Shown here: in pieces, positions 28,981 through 40,244 of the stretch
Numbering within the stretch: the stretch's first letter is position 1
How the letters are laid out: every line of letters starts with the position of its first letter
Assembly: GCA_951812305.1 (NCBI GenBank)
Contig: CATOSB010000007.1
Span: 25,461 to 89,460, forward strand
Direction: 5' to 3'
Length of the DNA stretch: 64,000 nucleotides
Source of the DNA: an uncultured Paracoccaceae bacterium
Lineage (GTDB): Bacteria; Pseudomonadota; Alphaproteobacteria; Rhodobacterales; Rhodobacteraceae
Notes under the pieces: model-generated
Told to the model about the DNA's origin: nothing
The model's database searches: none
What the model saw: only the letters and a program-made list of their open reading frames with translations
Made by a program: the position numbers and the translations under genes

Positions 28981-29807
28981 TCGACAACAGCCGCGAATTC
29001 CGCGTCAAGCGATCCATCGGCATCATTGTGATGCTGGCGTTGCTGTTTTTTGCAGCCTTACCAACCGCTTGGGCGCTGCTCTTGGCCATCCGAACACCCA
29101 CCGCGGTGTTCGAGCCGATCTGGGAAAGCCCGCTGGCCCTGACGCTGGACAATTTCTTTAACATCACGCGGTCGGATTTTCCCAAGGCGTTGCTGAATTC
29201 GTTCATCACCGCGGGCGCGTCGACGGTTCTGGCCATGCTGGTCGGGGTGCCCGCCGGGTTCGCGCTGGCCAAGTCGCGGGTGTCGGGTAAGTTCATCGCC
29301 TCTTGGGTGTTGCTGCTGTTGCGCATGGCCCCGCCCGTCGGGTTCGTAATCCCACTGTTCCTGCTCTACGTCAACGCCGGGCTGATCGACACGTACACCG
29401 GCCTCGTCTTTGCCTATATGACGCTGACCCTGCCGCTGGTGACCTGGTCGATGTGGAATTCTTTCAGCCAGGTGCCCGATGAGCTGATCGAGGCCGCGAT
29501 CATGGATGACGCATCGCTCACCAAGGCGTTCCTGCTGGTCGCGCTGCCAGCCGCGCGACCCGGTGCCGTCGCTGCCGCGATCCTTGCCTTCCTCGTGGCG
29601 TGGAACGACTTCTTCTATTCGCTGATCATCACCAGATCCGATACCACTACCGCACCCGTTGCCGTGATGAACTTCATTTCCTTCGATAGCGTGGACTGGG
29701 CCTCGATTGCCGTCGCCAGCATCGCGCTGACCCTGCCCATCCTGCCACTGATGGCGATCGCCAACCGTTACATCGTGCAGTCGCTTTCCGGCGCGGTTAA
29801 GGGGTGA
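28977..29807 (+). CDS. ABC sugar-type permease (MalG-like)
   Basis: 276 aa, six predicted membrane segments and an EAA loop EAAIMDDASLTKAFLLVALP. A four-base overlap with both neighbours (upstream permease, downstream sulfatase at 29804) indicates tight translational coupling of transport and sulfatase genes. Confidence 0.93.
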   Translation: MIDNSREFRVKRSIGIIVMLALLFFAALPTAWALLLAIRTPTAVFEPIWESPLALTLDNFFNITRSDFPKALLNSFITAGASTVLAMLVGVPAGFALAKSRVSGKFIASWVLLLLRMAPPVGFVIPLFLLYVNAGLIDTYTGLVFAYMTLTLPLVTWSMWNSFSQVPDELIEAAIMDDASLTKAFLLVALPAARPGAVAAAILAFLVAWNDFFYSLIITRSDTTTAPVAVMNFISFDSVDWASIAVASIALTLPILPLMAIANRYIVQSLSGAVKG

Positions 29808-31294
29808 GCATGCGTTCGAATATCGTTTTCATCATCACCGACCAGCAACGGTACGACACGATCGCGGCGCTGGGGTTTGATCACATGATCACGCCCAATC
29901 TCGACCGGCTGGCCGCTCAGGGCACGGCGTTTGAGAATATGTATATCACCTCGCCCTCCTGCGCCCCGTCGCGGGCGTCTTTGTTCAGCGGCACCTACCC
30001 GCATACGAACGGCGTATTCCGCAATGACGAGCCATGGCAGTATTGCTGGGTCAAGGACCTCGCCGAGGCCGGGTATCGCACGGTGAACGTCGGTAAAATG
30101 CACACGATGCCGGTCGAGGGCGCGTTCGGGTTTCACGAACGTCATGTGAACGAGAACAAGGACCGCGATCACCCCAACCTGCCGTTCTATTTGGACAATT
30201 GGGATAAGGCTTTTTTCCTGCGCGGTCAGGAAAAACCGTCCCGTGTCACCCAGCGCCGCGCCACGGATTATAGCGAAAAGTTGGGTGCGTGGGTGTGGGA
30301 GCAGGACGAAATCCTGCACCCGGATGTCTTCACCGGGCAAATGGCGAAATGGTGGCTGGATCGTTATACCGGTGAGGGTCCGTATTTCCTGCAAGTGGGT
30401 TTGCCGGGACCACACCCGCCTTATGATCCGACGCAAGACGCGCTCGATCTCTACGAGGGCCGCGATTTGCCTGACGTGATCCCGCCCGACCCAGAGGCGC
30501 AGCCCCAGGCCCTGCAAGGCCTGCGCGACTTCATGCTCGGAGACGATGCCGACGGTGTGGTGCATTTGGCCGATCCCACACCCGAGCAATCCCGCCGCCA
30601 ACGCGCACATTACTACGCTAATGTCACCATGATTGACACGCAGGTGGGCGAGATCATCGACATGATCGAAGCGCGCGGTGATCTGGACAATACGATCATC
30701 GTCTTCACCTCCGACCACGGCGACGCCTTAGGTGATCACGGTCATTCGCAGAAATGGAACATGTACCAGTCCACAGTGCATGTGCCTTGTGTGGTTGCTG
30801 GCCCCAGCATTCCGCAGGGCAAACGGGTTTCCGACAACGTTGCGCTTTTCGATCTGGGTCCGACGATCCTTGAATGGGCGGATCTCAACGTTCCCAGCTG
30901 GATGGAGGCGCAATCACTCGCCCCCTATTTCTCCGACACGCCTGTGCCCAAGCGCAGCAAGGTGTTCGCAGAACACTCCAATGATAATCTGTTGACCGAC
31001 ACCCGGCTGATGACCATGTTATTGGATGGCGCAACAAAGTTGGTGCATTTTGTCGACAGTGACGAGGGCCAATTGTTCGACCTATCCAGCGACCCTAAGG
31101 AACAAGTGAACCTGTGGGACGATCCAGCTCATGCCGAAACGCGCGCTCGCTTGATCGACGACATCCTAAAATGGCGATCCGAAAGTAGCCTGAAAACTCA
31201 AGGTTTCGTCGACGCCTGCGTGCGCGGCGCGCATGCGCTGCATTCGCCACCACAACACATGGCCCGTGGCCAACACCGGGAAGGGAGCCGCTGA
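29804..31294 (+). CDS. Type I sulfatase, cytoplasmic
   Basis: 496 aa. Near residue 55 the formylglycine motif [16 protein letters not shown] gives Cys as the modified residue. Metal-site motifs are TDQQRYDT at the N-terminus and [14 protein letters not shown] near residue 305, followed by the catalytic lysine region [15 protein letters not shown]. No signal peptide, so it should act in the cytosol on imported sulfate esters. It is encoded inside the ABC operon with 4-base overlaps. It needs a formylglycine-generating enzyme, which is not in the window. Closest known themes are choline-sulfatase-like and sugar sulfatases; the substrate is not determinable. Confidence 0.9.
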   Translation: MSMRSNIVFIITDQQRYDTIAALGFDHMITPNLDRLAAQGTAFENMYITSPSCAPSRASLFSGTYPHTNGVFRNDEPWQYCWVKDLAEAGYRTVNVGKMHTMPVEGAFGFHERHVNENKDRDHPNLPFYLDNWDKAFFLRGQEKPSRVTQRRATDYSEKLGAWVWEQDEILHPDVFTGQMAKWWLDRYTGEGPYFLQVGLPGPHPPYDPTQDALDLYEGRDLPDVIPPDPEAQPQALQGLRDFMLGDDADGVVHLADPTPEQSRRQRAHYYANVTMIDTQVGEIIDMIEARGDLDNTIIVFTSDHGDALGDHGHSQKWNMYQSTVHVPCVVAGPSIPQGKRVSDNVALFDLGPTILEWADLNVPSWMEAQSLAPYFSDTPVPKRSKVFAEHSNDNLLTDTRLMTMLLDGATKLVHFVDSDEGQLFDLSSDPKEQVNLWDDPAHAETRARLIDDILKWRSESSLKTQGFVDACVRGAHALHSPPQHMARGQHREGSR

Positions 31295-31295
31295 T

Positions 31296-32300
31296 ATGGG
31301 GCGTATCCAACTGAAAGCCGTGCAAAAGGATTTCGGTCCGGTCACGGTCATCCCGCCCTTGGATCTGGAAATCGACGAGGGTGAATTCGTCGTTTTTGTC
31401 GGGCCCTCGGGCTGTGGAAAATCTACGCTTTTGCGCCTGATCGCGGGGTTGGAGGACGTGACCGATGGCGTCATCGAGATCAACGGCCAAGACGCGACTG
31501 ACCTGCCACCAGGCAAGCGCGGGCTGGCGATGGTGTTCCAGTCCTACGCGCTATACCCGCATCTGACGGTTGCCCAGAACATTGCCTTTCCGCTGCGAAT
31601 GGCGGGCCATAGTCGCGATGAACAGGCTCGACGGATCGACAACGCTGCCAAGGTTCTAAATCTCACCGACTATCTTGATCGCCGCCCGAAACAGCTTTCC
31701 GGTGGACAGCGGCAGCGTGTCGCCATCGGGCGCGCCATCGTCCGTGAACCCTCGGCGTTTTTATTTGACGAACCGCTTTCGAACTTGGATGCGGCGCTGC
31801 GCGTCGGCATGCGGTTGGAGATCAGCGAGTTACACAAGCGGCTCGACACAACAATGATCTACGTCACCCACGATCAGGTCGAAGCGATGACGATGGCCGA
31901 CAAGATCGTGGTGTTGAATGCAGGTGTGATCGAACAGGTCGGTAGCCCACTGGAACTATATGACACACCGCGCAATCTGTTTGTCGCCAAATTCATCGGG
32001 TCACCAATGATGAACATCATCGACGGCGAAGAGGCGGCAAAGAAGGATGCGGCGACGATTGGCATTCGCCCCGAACATATGATGCTGTCGACGGAGGCCG
32101 GGCAATGGCAGGGCCGGGTCGGTGTGTCAGAGCATCTGGGCAGTGATACGTTCATTCGCCTCGATGTGGATGGCATCGCGGACACGCTGACAATACGTGC
32201 CCCGGGCAAGGTGCAACTGGACTATGGTGACACCGCTTTCGTGACCCCGGATGAATCGAACGTGCACCGGTTTGATGACGCCGGATCGCGTATGGGTTAG
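31296..32300 (+). CDS. ABC transporter ATP-binding protein (MalK/UgpC type)
   Basis: 334 aa from the ATG at 31296. Walker [10 protein letters not shown], signature [14 protein letters not shown], Walker [12 protein letters not shown] and H-loop [14 protein letters not shown], with a C-terminal TOBE-like domain ([15 protein letters not shown]) somewhat shorter than in MalK. It energises the MalF/G-like permeases. It starts one base after the preceding sulfatase stop; an upstream in-frame extension is less likely. Confidence 0.93.
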   Translation: MGRIQLKAVQKDFGPVTVIPPLDLEIDEGEFVVFVGPSGCGKSTLLRLIAGLEDVTDGVIEINGQDATDLPPGKRGLAMVFQSYALYPHLTVAQNIAFPLRMAGHSRDEQARRIDNAAKVLNLTDYLDRRPKQLSGGQRQRVAIGRAIVREPSAFLFDEPLSNLDAALRVGMRLEISELHKRLDTTMIYVTHDQVEAMTMADKIVVLNAGVIEQVGSPLELYDTPRNLFVAKFIGSPMMNIIDGEEAAKKDAATIGIRPEHMMLSTEAGQWQGRVGVSEHLGSDTFIRLDVDGIADTLTIRAPGKVQLDYGDTAFVTPDESNVHRFDDAGSRMG

Positions 32301-32309
32301 CGTAAGACG

Positions 32310-33542
32310 GTGACCCGCCCCAACATCCTGCTTGTCGCATTTGACAGCCTGAGCGCAAAGACCTTGGCGGCGTATCAGGACAGCCTGCCGGCCTTGCGCA
32401 ATTTGCGCGAAGCGAGCGTCTTTTTTGCCAACGCCTATGCAACGTCGCCGGAGAGCAGCCCGGCGCGCGCCAGTCTGTTCACCGGGCTGGATATAGCGGC
32501 GCATGGGCTATGGACCGATGGTGTGGCCTTGCCTGAGCGCGAAACCACACTGCCCGCGCATTTTGCCGGGCACGGCTATCGCACCAGCCTGGTGGGTCGC
32601 AGGCAACTGGCAGGTGTGTCCAACTGGACCACAGAGCATGCGATTCCAGGAGAGTTTCACCAATTCGACTGGGCGCAAGGTCCGCTGCACCGATCGCGTC
32701 AGAATGCCTATTTGATCTGGCTTCAAGAAGAGGCGTCTGAGACATATTCCGCCATCTTTCCCGCCCAGCCCAACCCAGATGACACCGACATTCCCGCGGG
32801 ACAGCGCGCAGCGATCGCAGAACTCCCAGATGAGTTGAGCTTCAATGCTTGGGTGGGTGAGCGTATTTGCCAGCAATTTTCCCAGCCCGCGAAACAACCG
32901 TTCTTCAGCATTGCGAGCTTGGTTGTCGGTGTCGATATGGGCGCCGAGCCCATCAATGTCGCAGACGCCATAAATGAACGCGCGCTCATACAGGCCGATG
33001 CCGCACTTGGGAAGATGCTGGGCACGTTGCCCGAGGACACGATACTTGTTGTGACCTCTGCGCGTGGCGCGATGTCCGATCCGGCGGCGCCCCAACTGGC
33101 AGAGCCCGCGATCAAAGTGCCGCTGATGATCCGCGCGGGTAATGGTATGGCGCGACAGGACGAGAGGCTCGTCTCCACGATGGACATCGCCCCAACGCTG
33201 TATGAGATCGCGGGTATCAAGTCGCCGCAGCGTATCCAAGGACGGTCCTTTATGAACGACAGTCCACGCGGTTGGGCGCTGGTGCGCACCCGCAATCCCG
33301 GCCGCGATCCGCAGACCGCCCTTGTGACAGACCGGTGGAAGTTGGTGATGTTACACGGCAACCCCGATGCGGCCTTGGCGCCCGTTTATCATCTTTATGA
33401 TCTGACGAATGACCCAGACGAGGCACGCGATCTGTCGGCAAGCCCTAAGCATCAGGGCGAACTGGAAGACATGATCGACCAGATGATTGACGCGCGCGTC
33501 GCGCTGGAGGATCGCACCGAACCCAGGATCGCGAGCTTCTGA
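32310..33542 (+). CDS. Sulfatase-superfamily protein lacking key catalytic motifs (probable pseudo-enzyme)
   Basis: 410 aa, starting at the GTG at 32310, 9 bases after the ATPase gene. The fold is recognisable (RPNILLVAFDSLSAKT, RASLFTGLDIAAHGL, STMDIAPTLYEIAGI, YHLYDLTNDPDEARDLS). However, the Cys of the C-x-P-x-R motif is Ser (ESSPARASLF), and the metal-binding TSDHG segment is replaced by TSARGAMSDP. The TDQQR motif is also absent (AFDSLS). The protein may be regulatory, structural or ligand-binding rather than hydrolytic. A Ser-type sulfatase is possible in principle but the lost D-H pair argues against catalysis. It overlaps the next sulfatase start by one base. Confidence 0.82.
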   Translation: MTRPNILLVAFDSLSAKTLAAYQDSLPALRNLREASVFFANAYATSPESSPARASLFTGLDIAAHGLWTDGVALPERETTLPAHFAGHGYRTSLVGRRQLAGVSNWTTEHAIPGEFHQFDWAQGPLHRSRQNAYLIWLQEEASETYSAIFPAQPNPDDTDIPAGQRAAIAELPDELSFNAWVGERICQQFSQPAKQPFFSIASLVVGVDMGAEPINVADAINERALIQADAALGKMLGTLPEDTILVVTSARGAMSDPAAPQLAEPAIKVPLMIRAGNGMARQDERLVSTMDIAPTLYEIAGIKSPQRIQGRSFMNDSPRGWALVRTRNPGRDPQTALVTDRWKLVMLHGNPDAALAPVYHLYDLTNDPDEARDLSASPKHQGELEDMIDQMIDARVALEDRTEPRIASF

Positions 33543-34092
33543 TGTCGCAGCGCCCCAATGTCCTGTTCATCTGCACGGACCAGCAGCGCGGCGATAGCAT
33601 GGGGTGTACAGGCGCAGATTGGGCCGTGACGCCGAACCTCGACCAATTCGCTGCAGAGGGCGCGCTCTTTCGAAACTGCTATGTTCAGAACCCAGTGTGC
33701 AGCCCGTCTCGCGCCTCACTCTTCACAGGAAAATACCCTTCCAACCATGGGCTTTATGCAAACGGCGTGCCTCTGCCCGCTGACCAGCACATGTTCACGC
33801 GGACGCTCGCCGATGCGGGTTATGACTGCGGGATGATCGGCAAACAGCATCTGGCGCCTTGTGACACCTGGCGCACAGAGCCGCGCCGGGATGACGGGTA
33901 TCGCGTTTTCGAATGGGCGCATGGGCCGAACCACCGGGCGCTGGAAAATGACTATCACCGCTGGCTGCGCAAGATGCATCCGGACATCTATCAAGGCATC
34001 TTTCCCGACACAGGCGCCAATGAGAACACCGAATATAGCAATCAGTCCCGCACCGGCACGCCCATCGACCATGTCCCCAAAGAGGCGCATTA

Positions 34093-35261
34093 TACCAAGG
34101 GTTATTCAATCTGACCGACTTTCGCCCAGTTGCGGCTTGCGATGGATGTGATGGTTTGCGGTCTTGCGATGAGGTTGTTCCAGGCCTCGCACCCCGCGTC
34201 GAGAATCGCGTCATATGTGTCGAACGTCCGGTTTGCGAGCCATGTCTGGCGGAGATATTGCCAAATGTTTTCGGTTGGATTCAGCTCTGGTGATTTGGGC
34301 GGCAGAAACATGAGCGACAGGTTTTGCGGGATTTCCAGAGCGGATGTCGTGTGCCAGCCGGCTTGGTCCATGAGGATGACGGCGTGGGCGCCATCGGAGA
34401 CAATTTTGCTGATTTCTTCCAGGTGGCGCTGCATCGCATAGGTGTCGGCTGCTGGCATCATGATCGCCGCGCCGGTGCCGCGTTCGGGGCAGATGGCGCC
34501 AAAAAGATACGCATTTTGGTAACGCTGATCGGCGGGCTGGCGGGGCCGTGTGCCCTTGCGTGCCCACTGGCGGACGCGGGTGTTCTTCTGACCGAGACGC
34601 ATCTCGTCCTGGAACCAGATTTCGACGGGTTTGTCCGGCGGCACCCCCTGAAGCGTCTCCTTCAGATTGTCGCCGAAGTTTTTTTGAAATCCTCAATGAC
34701 CTGCACGTCCTGCCCCGGGTGCTGAGGGCGTGCGCTGATGTGGGAAAAGCCCAGATTGTGCAGAATCTGCCCCACATGGCGCTCGTGATAGTCGACGCCA
34801 AAACGCGCCTTGATCACATTCTTCAAATCGACCCGCCGCCAGCGGACGACACCGTCCTTTTCAGGATCAGGACCGGTCTCGACAAGAGCCGCCAGTTCAT
34901 CCAGTTGCGCATTGTCAAGGCGGGATCGCGAGCCTCCTCGCTGCCGATCCAGCAGCCCCGCTGGACCATCAGCGTTGAAACGGAGCACCCAGTCCCTGAG
35001 CGTTTGCCGGTCCATCCCGCCAATGCGGGCCGCAGCCCCACGCGACATGCCATCGGCGATAGCGGCAAGCGACAAAAGCCGTCGGCTCTGCCGGGCATCA
35101 GAACTCTCTGCGGCAAGCTTGCGCAGATCATTGGCGGTAAAATCGGCTCGCATCGGTATCCTGGCTGGCATCGGTGGTCTCCTTTGCCAATCTTGAATCA
35201 CCTCAGCACCTCAGGCGGTACCCAAAATCCATAGCTGAGTCATTTTGAAGCACCCTTGGTA
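34093..35261 (-). mobile_element. IS630-family element type A, copy 3 (in sulfatase)
   Basis: 1169 bp in the opposite orientation to copies 1 and 2, with the same tips. It is flanked by TTA at 34090-34092 and 35262-35264. Confidence 0.92.
34102..35171 (-). CDS. IS630-family transposase (type A, copy 3), -1 frameshift
   Basis: The HTH frame starts at the ATG at 35171. The slip site is the A7 run (minus strand) at 34679-34685, and the DDE frame ends at 34102. Identical arrangement to the other two copies. Confidence 0.88.
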
Positions 35262-36089
35262 TTATTCCCATTGGGTGGCAGAACGGGCAATCGATTTCAT
35301 CGAAACGGATCGGACAGAGCCGTTCTTTTTAATGGCGAACTTCTTTGACCCGCATCATTCCTTTGGCGCGCCGCAGGAATTCCGGGACATGATCGATGCG
35401 GATGCAATCCCTGAACCGAACACTAAGGTCGGTGAGTTGGACGAGAAGCCCGCCGCCCATCATGCCTATTCCGCAAAGAGCTATGGCGGCACCGCGCCAG
35501 GGTTTCAGGACTACACCTCGGAAGAGATCAAAGAGATCCGCGCGCAATATTGGGCGATGAATGCGCTGATCGACTACGAGATTGGGCGCATTTTGGCGGC
35601 GCTTGACGCCTCGGGGCAGGCGAAGAATACGCTGGTGGTGTTCACCTCGGACCATGGTGAAATGCTGGGCAATCACCAGCAACTTCTGAAAGGCCCGCAG
35701 CTTTACGATGATCTGGCGCGGGTACCGTTGATCATGCGTTGGCCTGACCGGTTTCAGCCCGAAACCGAGGTCGCAGAGCTTGTTCAATGGATCGATCTGC
35801 CCGCAACTTTATTGCAGGCCGCAGGATGTGCCACCGGCAATGGTGTGCAAGGCAGGTCACTCCTGCCTCTCGCATCTGGAGACAACGTTGCGTGGCGAAG
35901 CTGGGCCATCTGCGAATACCGTGACTCCGGATTTGCATGCGATCCTCAGATCATGACGACCATGCTGCGCCAGGGAGATTGGAAGCTGATTATTTGGCAT
36001 GGGGAACCTGCTTGCGGGAGCACCCGTGACGGGGAGTTATATGACCTGGCACGCGATCCGGGCGAATTGCAAAATCTTTTCCATGATCC

Positions 36090-37278
36090 CTTACCACCCT
36101 TCAATTTAGCCAGACATCCCAGAGCTTGGGGATTTTGGCATAACCTGCGAGGCATCGTCGGATAGCACGAAGGCCTGTCTTGAAGAGAGAGCATAAGGAC
36201 CTTCGGGCTTTTCGAATCCCCTTTTTTCGCCGCGTATTGCGACGTGGTGCTCTTCGTTTGCTCCGGTTGAAACAGCCCAGTACATGGCGATTGCCAGCAC
36301 CAAAATGAGGCGGGCCAATCGATCCGGCTTTTTGATCTGGCTTTGAGTAATTTCAAAGCCCCGGGTTTTGAAGTCGGAGAACATGGCTTCAATTCCCCAA
36401 CGCATTCCATAATCGAGCACCTTGTACTCGGACGGTGCTGCATTCATGGCAATAATCCAAGGCTCTTTGTGCCCCTCTTCGTGAAGCACTCCAATGTTGC
36501 TAAAGACGCCCGTTCCGTAAAGCTCAGCGTTTACAAGCCCTTCGGGCATCAGTTGGGCAATTTCGCGCGTCATCATCTCGCCACCCTGATGTTGCAGTGT
36601 GATATTTCCCTTCATGCGCAGCCGGTAGTCCCATCCAGCCTCCTGGCACCATGCGACCAATCGGGCGGTTCCAAAAACCGATCTCCCGCCAGCAACACAC
36701 GCGCATCCGCCGGGAGCCATGGGCGGACTGCTTCCAAAAGCTCATGTTGCACGCGCCATCCAATCGGCCCTTTGGTCTGGCGTACACGCCAGGCGACCGG
36801 GAGGGCCCGATCCCGCATCCGCACCGATAACATCAAAACCTCATGCCCTTCGTTGAGCTTGCTTTGATCAAGGGCCACCACAATCGTTTCTCCGGCCTCA
36901 CACTGGCGGCGGAAAATTTCACCAACATAGGCCTGCATGATCTCATCAGTATCGATGTGAGGATTGCCCAGAACCCGCGAAATGTATTGATAGCGGTGGT
37001 CCACAGAGCCGATATCGCGGGGCAGAGCAGCCGCATTTTCCATCAGATTGACGCTGCGCGTGTTCAAAATCACGCTTGCTATGATGCACAATCCCTCCCG
37101 GCGCGACTTGTGATACCCGAGCAAGCGGTCCTGAAAATCCGCCTCAACCTTCGAATAAAGCTCTGAAAAACAAACATTTCCCAACAAACCAGCCTCCAAT
37201 ATCAGCAGTGGAGACTCCTTGAATCACACAGATCAGACAAACGTCAAATCAGATCCGGAAATTTTGAAGGGTGGTAAG
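36090..37278 (-). mobile_element. IS4-type element B, copy 1 (in sulfatase C-terminus)
   Basis: 1189 bp. The tips are CTTACCACCCTTCAA and its inverted partner, and the 9-bp duplication CCATGATCC is at 36081-36089 and 37279-37287. Confidence 0.9.
36106..37199 (-). pseudogene. IS4-type transposase (type B, copy 1), one-base deletion
   Basis: Same protein as at 55309-56403, but the segment TTCCATAAAACC of the intact copy reads TTCCAAAAACC here (around 36675). This splits the frame after LLAGDRF, ahead of the catalytic C-terminal part (YGMRWGIEAMFSDFKTRGF). This copy cannot make full transposase but could be mobilised in trans. Confidence 0.88.
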
Positions 37279-37450
37279 CCATGATCCAGAGCATTTTGCT
37301 CAACGCGCCAAGATGAAGGCACTGCTTCTGGACGTATTTGTCCACGTGGAGGACGCATCAGCGCCACAAAAACGCATCTGGTAGCGGCAAATTTTTTGGA
37401 CCCCAGGCGCAAGATCAGCAGGCGGCCATATCCATCGACTGTAAGCGGTG

Positions 37451-39089
37451 TCACCGCGCCCTGTCAAAGCTCCAGGGCATCAGTTCGTCGATGCGGGCAG
37501 CCGGGTGACCTGCTGCGATGGCTTCGAGGGTTGCCTTGAGATAGGCATAGGGCTCGACGTCATTGAGCTTGCAGGTTTCGATCAGGGAGGCGATACGCCC
37601 CCAGTTTCTGCCACCTTCGTCATGGCCCGCAAAGAGCGCGTTCTTACGATTGAGGGCAATCGGGCGGATGGTTCGCTCGACCACGTTGCTGTCCATCTCG
37701 ATAGCGCCGTCGTCGAGAAAGAGCTTCAGTCCGTCCATGTGTTTGGCGATGTAGGAGAGCTTATCGCCGAGGCGTGATTTGGTCGAGATGCGGGAGCGGA
37801 CGGTTTTGAGCCAGATCTCGAATGCCTCGATCAGCGGTTTGGTCTTTTCCTGGCGAACAGCTTTGCGCTCGGCGGCGGGTTTTCCTCTGATCTCAGCCTC
37901 GATCTTGTAGAACTCGGCAATCCGCCTGAGCCCATCCCCTGCAATGGGCGAGCCATCGCGGTCATGCACTTCCTTGAGCTTGCGCCGCGCATGAGCCCAG
38001 CAATAGGCCAGTTTGACGGATCCTGAGTTACGGCCCGGTTTGGTCAGGGCAATTATAACCCGTATAGCCATCCACCTGCAGCGTACCGCTGAAGCCGGTC
38101 AGGAACTCCGTTGCGTGTTTGCCGCCACGCCCATCGGCGTAACAAAACACAACACCCGGTGGGGCGGTGCCCCCGAAGGGCCGCTCATCGCGGGCAATGG
38201 CCCAGAGATACCCGGTCTTGGTTCTGCCGCGCCCCGGATCGAGCACCGGACAGCGCGTCTCATCAGCAAAGAGCTTGCTGGAAGATTTGATATCTTTGAA
38301 CAGATGATCCACCACGGGAGCAAGATGGAAGGATATCCGGCCCATCCAGCCCGCAAGGGTGGAGCGGTGCAGATCAAGGCCGGATCGGGCATAAATCTGC
38401 GCCTGCCGGAACAAGGGGCAGTGATCGGCGTACTTGGACACGGCCACCTGCGCCAATGTCCCCTCGGTAGGCAGGCCACCCTCGATCAGATGCACCGGTG
38501 CAGGCGCCTGGGCCACGCCAGCGTCCTTGTTCGGGCAGGCGTATTTGGGCCGGATGGTCACGATCACCCGCGCCTGGGCAGGAACAATATCCAGTCGTTC
38601 GGTGCGATCTTCGCCGATCCTGACCATCTCACCACAGCCGCAGGGGCATGTAATGCTGGCAGGCTCGATCACCTGTTCGATACGTTCCAGATGATCCGGC
38701 AGGTTCCCAAGGTTGCGCTGCACAGGTTTGCGCTTCTTGCGCGGTTTGGTCATCTCGATTGTTTCTGACTGCGCCTCGGCCTCGACTGTCGCGACCTCCA
38801 GATCTTCAAAAGCCAGTTGCCGTTCATCCGGGCTGAGCTTCTCGGAGCGTTTGCCATAGACCAGCTGGTGCAGTTCTTTGACAAAATGCTCCAGACGCGC
38901 GTTGATCGCCTCAAGTTCCGCGTTCTGCGTGGCGAGAGCGGCGTTGCTTTCTTCGAGTGCACAATTGCGCGACGTCAGGTTGCTGTTCAACAGGCTCACG
39001 CCAAACGCCTCTTTCCGTGCCGCCAAAACAACCGCCCGCACCTCCGCGGGAAGGGCATCCAGATCAAGGGATTCAAGGGCGTCAGGCAT
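37451..39089 (-). pseudogene. tnpC: IS66 TnpC, frameshifted (copy 2)
   Basis: Same protein as at 18729 and 61344, except that an extra A near 38051 (GGGCAATTATAACC against GGGCATTATAACC) breaks the frame after QVDGYTGYN, within the DDE domain. The product is presumably inactive. Confidence 0.9.
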
Positions 39090-39144
39090 GGCGTGTTCTT
39101 AGCAGATCAGGCCACGATTTACACCCTGTACATAAGGCTGAGAG

Positions 39145-39498
39145 TCACTCTGCCGCACCCGGTCGACGTGTCCGCCGCGCCGTCACCCGTCGCCAGTCCA
39201 GACCCTCAAACAGGGCCTCAAATTGTGCCTTGGACAGCCGCATCACGCCATCATGGACCCTGGGCCAGGCGAACTTGCCCTGTTCCAGCCGCTTGTACGT
39301 CATCACCAGACCGGACCCATCCCAAAGCAGAACCTTGATGCGATCTCCACGTTTGGCGCGGAACACGATGATTACGCCCGAGTGCGGATCAAGGCCCGGA
39401 TCGCGTTCGGCAACCGCCGCCAGCCCGTCATGGCCCTTCCTGAAATCCACCGGCCTGGTCGCAATCACAACCCGCACCGATTGAGACGGAACAATCAT
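39145..39498 (-). CDS. tnpB: IS66 accessory protein TnpB (copy 2)
   Basis: 117 aa, with one Thr to Ala change (QFEALFEG) compared with copies 1 and 3. The hallmark segments RPVDFRKGHDG and WDGSGLVMTYKRL are intact. Confidence 0.9.
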   Translation of the reverse strand: MIVPSQSVRVVIATRPVDFRKGHDGLAAVAERDPGLDPHSGVIIVFRAKRGDRIKVLLWDGSGLVMTYKRLEQGKFAWPRVHDGVMRLSKAQFEALFEGLDWRRVTARRTRRPGAAE

Positions 39499-39851
39499 CC
39501 CTGCTGCGCAAGCGAGTGTGCAACATCCGTGATCCGTTTTGTGGCCGTGCTTTTGGGCAACCGGACAGTGACAGATCCCGCGATGATCTCAATACCGTCA
39601 AAGGGCGAAGGCGGTGGTGTCGCAAGCACTGCGATCTCTGCAAAACCAGACGTCTGACCCTCGTCACGCGCGACCTTGCGCCGGGCCGTCGTGCGCCATG
39701 TCGATAACCGCGTCGCCGACATACCGTGTTTGCGAGCCACACCCGCAACCGTCGCGCCTGGCGCATACGTCTCGGCCACAATCGCCGCGCGCTCCGCCGC
39801 CGTCCGCAGTACAGGTTTGCGACGCGAAACCTCCGCCCCATCATCCAACAT
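39495..39851 (-). CDS. tnpA: IS66 accessory protein TnpA (copy 2)
   Basis: 118 aa from the ATG at 39851. The last third diverges from copies 1 and 3 (TVRLPKSTATKRITDVAHSL), showing that this copy belongs to a slightly different lineage. Overlaps tnpB by 4 bases. Confidence 0.88.
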   Translation of the reverse strand: MLDDGAEVSRRKPVLRTAAERAAIVAETYAPGATVAGVARKHGMSATRLSTWRTTARRKVARDEGQTSGFAEIAVLATPPPSPFDGIEIIAGSVTVRLPKSTATKRITDVAHSLAQQG

Positions 39852-39939
39852 CAAATCACCTCCAGATCATTGGAGACCAGCATCTCATATCAAACCGCAA
39901 GCCGATACCATGGGGCGCTCGCACCGGTTACCATCGACT

Positions 39940-40244
39940 GATAAAATGCCGACATCCGTGAACTTTGCAGCATTTGCCGCGATGGGCTCAGGTCCGCCTA
40001 ATGCCGGTGCAGCATGGTTGATGATGAAGGCGGTCCCGAACCCGCCGTTGGCGTGGCGGGCTACTTTGCTGAGATTTATGTGTTATTGCTCACGCGCCGA
40101 CATTAACGTTTCGACAGTCAGCATTGAGCCACCGCGCCGCGAAATCTGGCTGAGAGCCCGCAAGTGTCAGATCCTAAGACATATCGGAATGTCCGCAATC
40201 GTTGAAATGACGATTCTATTTTCGAAAGAGGGACACTTGCTTGG
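39940..40244. other. Intergenic remainder between convergent sulfatase genes
   Basis: About 305 bases between the IS66 copy and the end of the minus-strand sulfatase. A plus-strand frame from an ATG near 39949 to 40257 exists, but its composition (MPTSVNFAAFAAMGSGPPNA) resembles nothing known to me and it overlaps the sulfatase end. No clear terminator was found. Confidence 0.4.

Larger units (their letters stand above)
33542..37384 (+). pseudogene. Type I sulfatase interrupted by IS630-A and IS4-B
   Basis: Pieces 33542-34092, 35265-36089 and 37288-37384 rejoin to exactly 490 aa. It has the N-terminal metal motif FICTDQQRGDSMGC, formylglycine site CSPSRASLFTGKYPSNHG, VVFTSDHGEMLGNHQ and the catalytic Lys region LLKGPQLYDDLARVP. 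The restored C-terminus reads HDPEHFAQRAKMKALLL and ends at the TAG at 37382. The IS630 hit is after residue 183, upstream of half of the active site, so this copy is inactive. It was the last gene of the ABC/sulfatase operon. Confidence 0.9.
37441..39931 (-). mobile_element. IS66-family element type A, copy 2
   Basis: 2491 bp with tips GTAAGCGGTGTCACCGCGCC and GTAACCGGTGCGAGCGCCCC (inverted), and a perfect 8-bp duplication CATCGACT at 37433-37440 and 39932-39939. This is the only type A copy here with a duplication, and it defines the true boundaries. Confidence 0.93.

Noticed and set aside
35245..36165. Separate sulfatase gene starting inside the IS630 tip and ending inside the IS4 element
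   Set aside because: Its first residues and last 20 residues are IS sequence; the true gene is the interrupted 33542-37384 frame.
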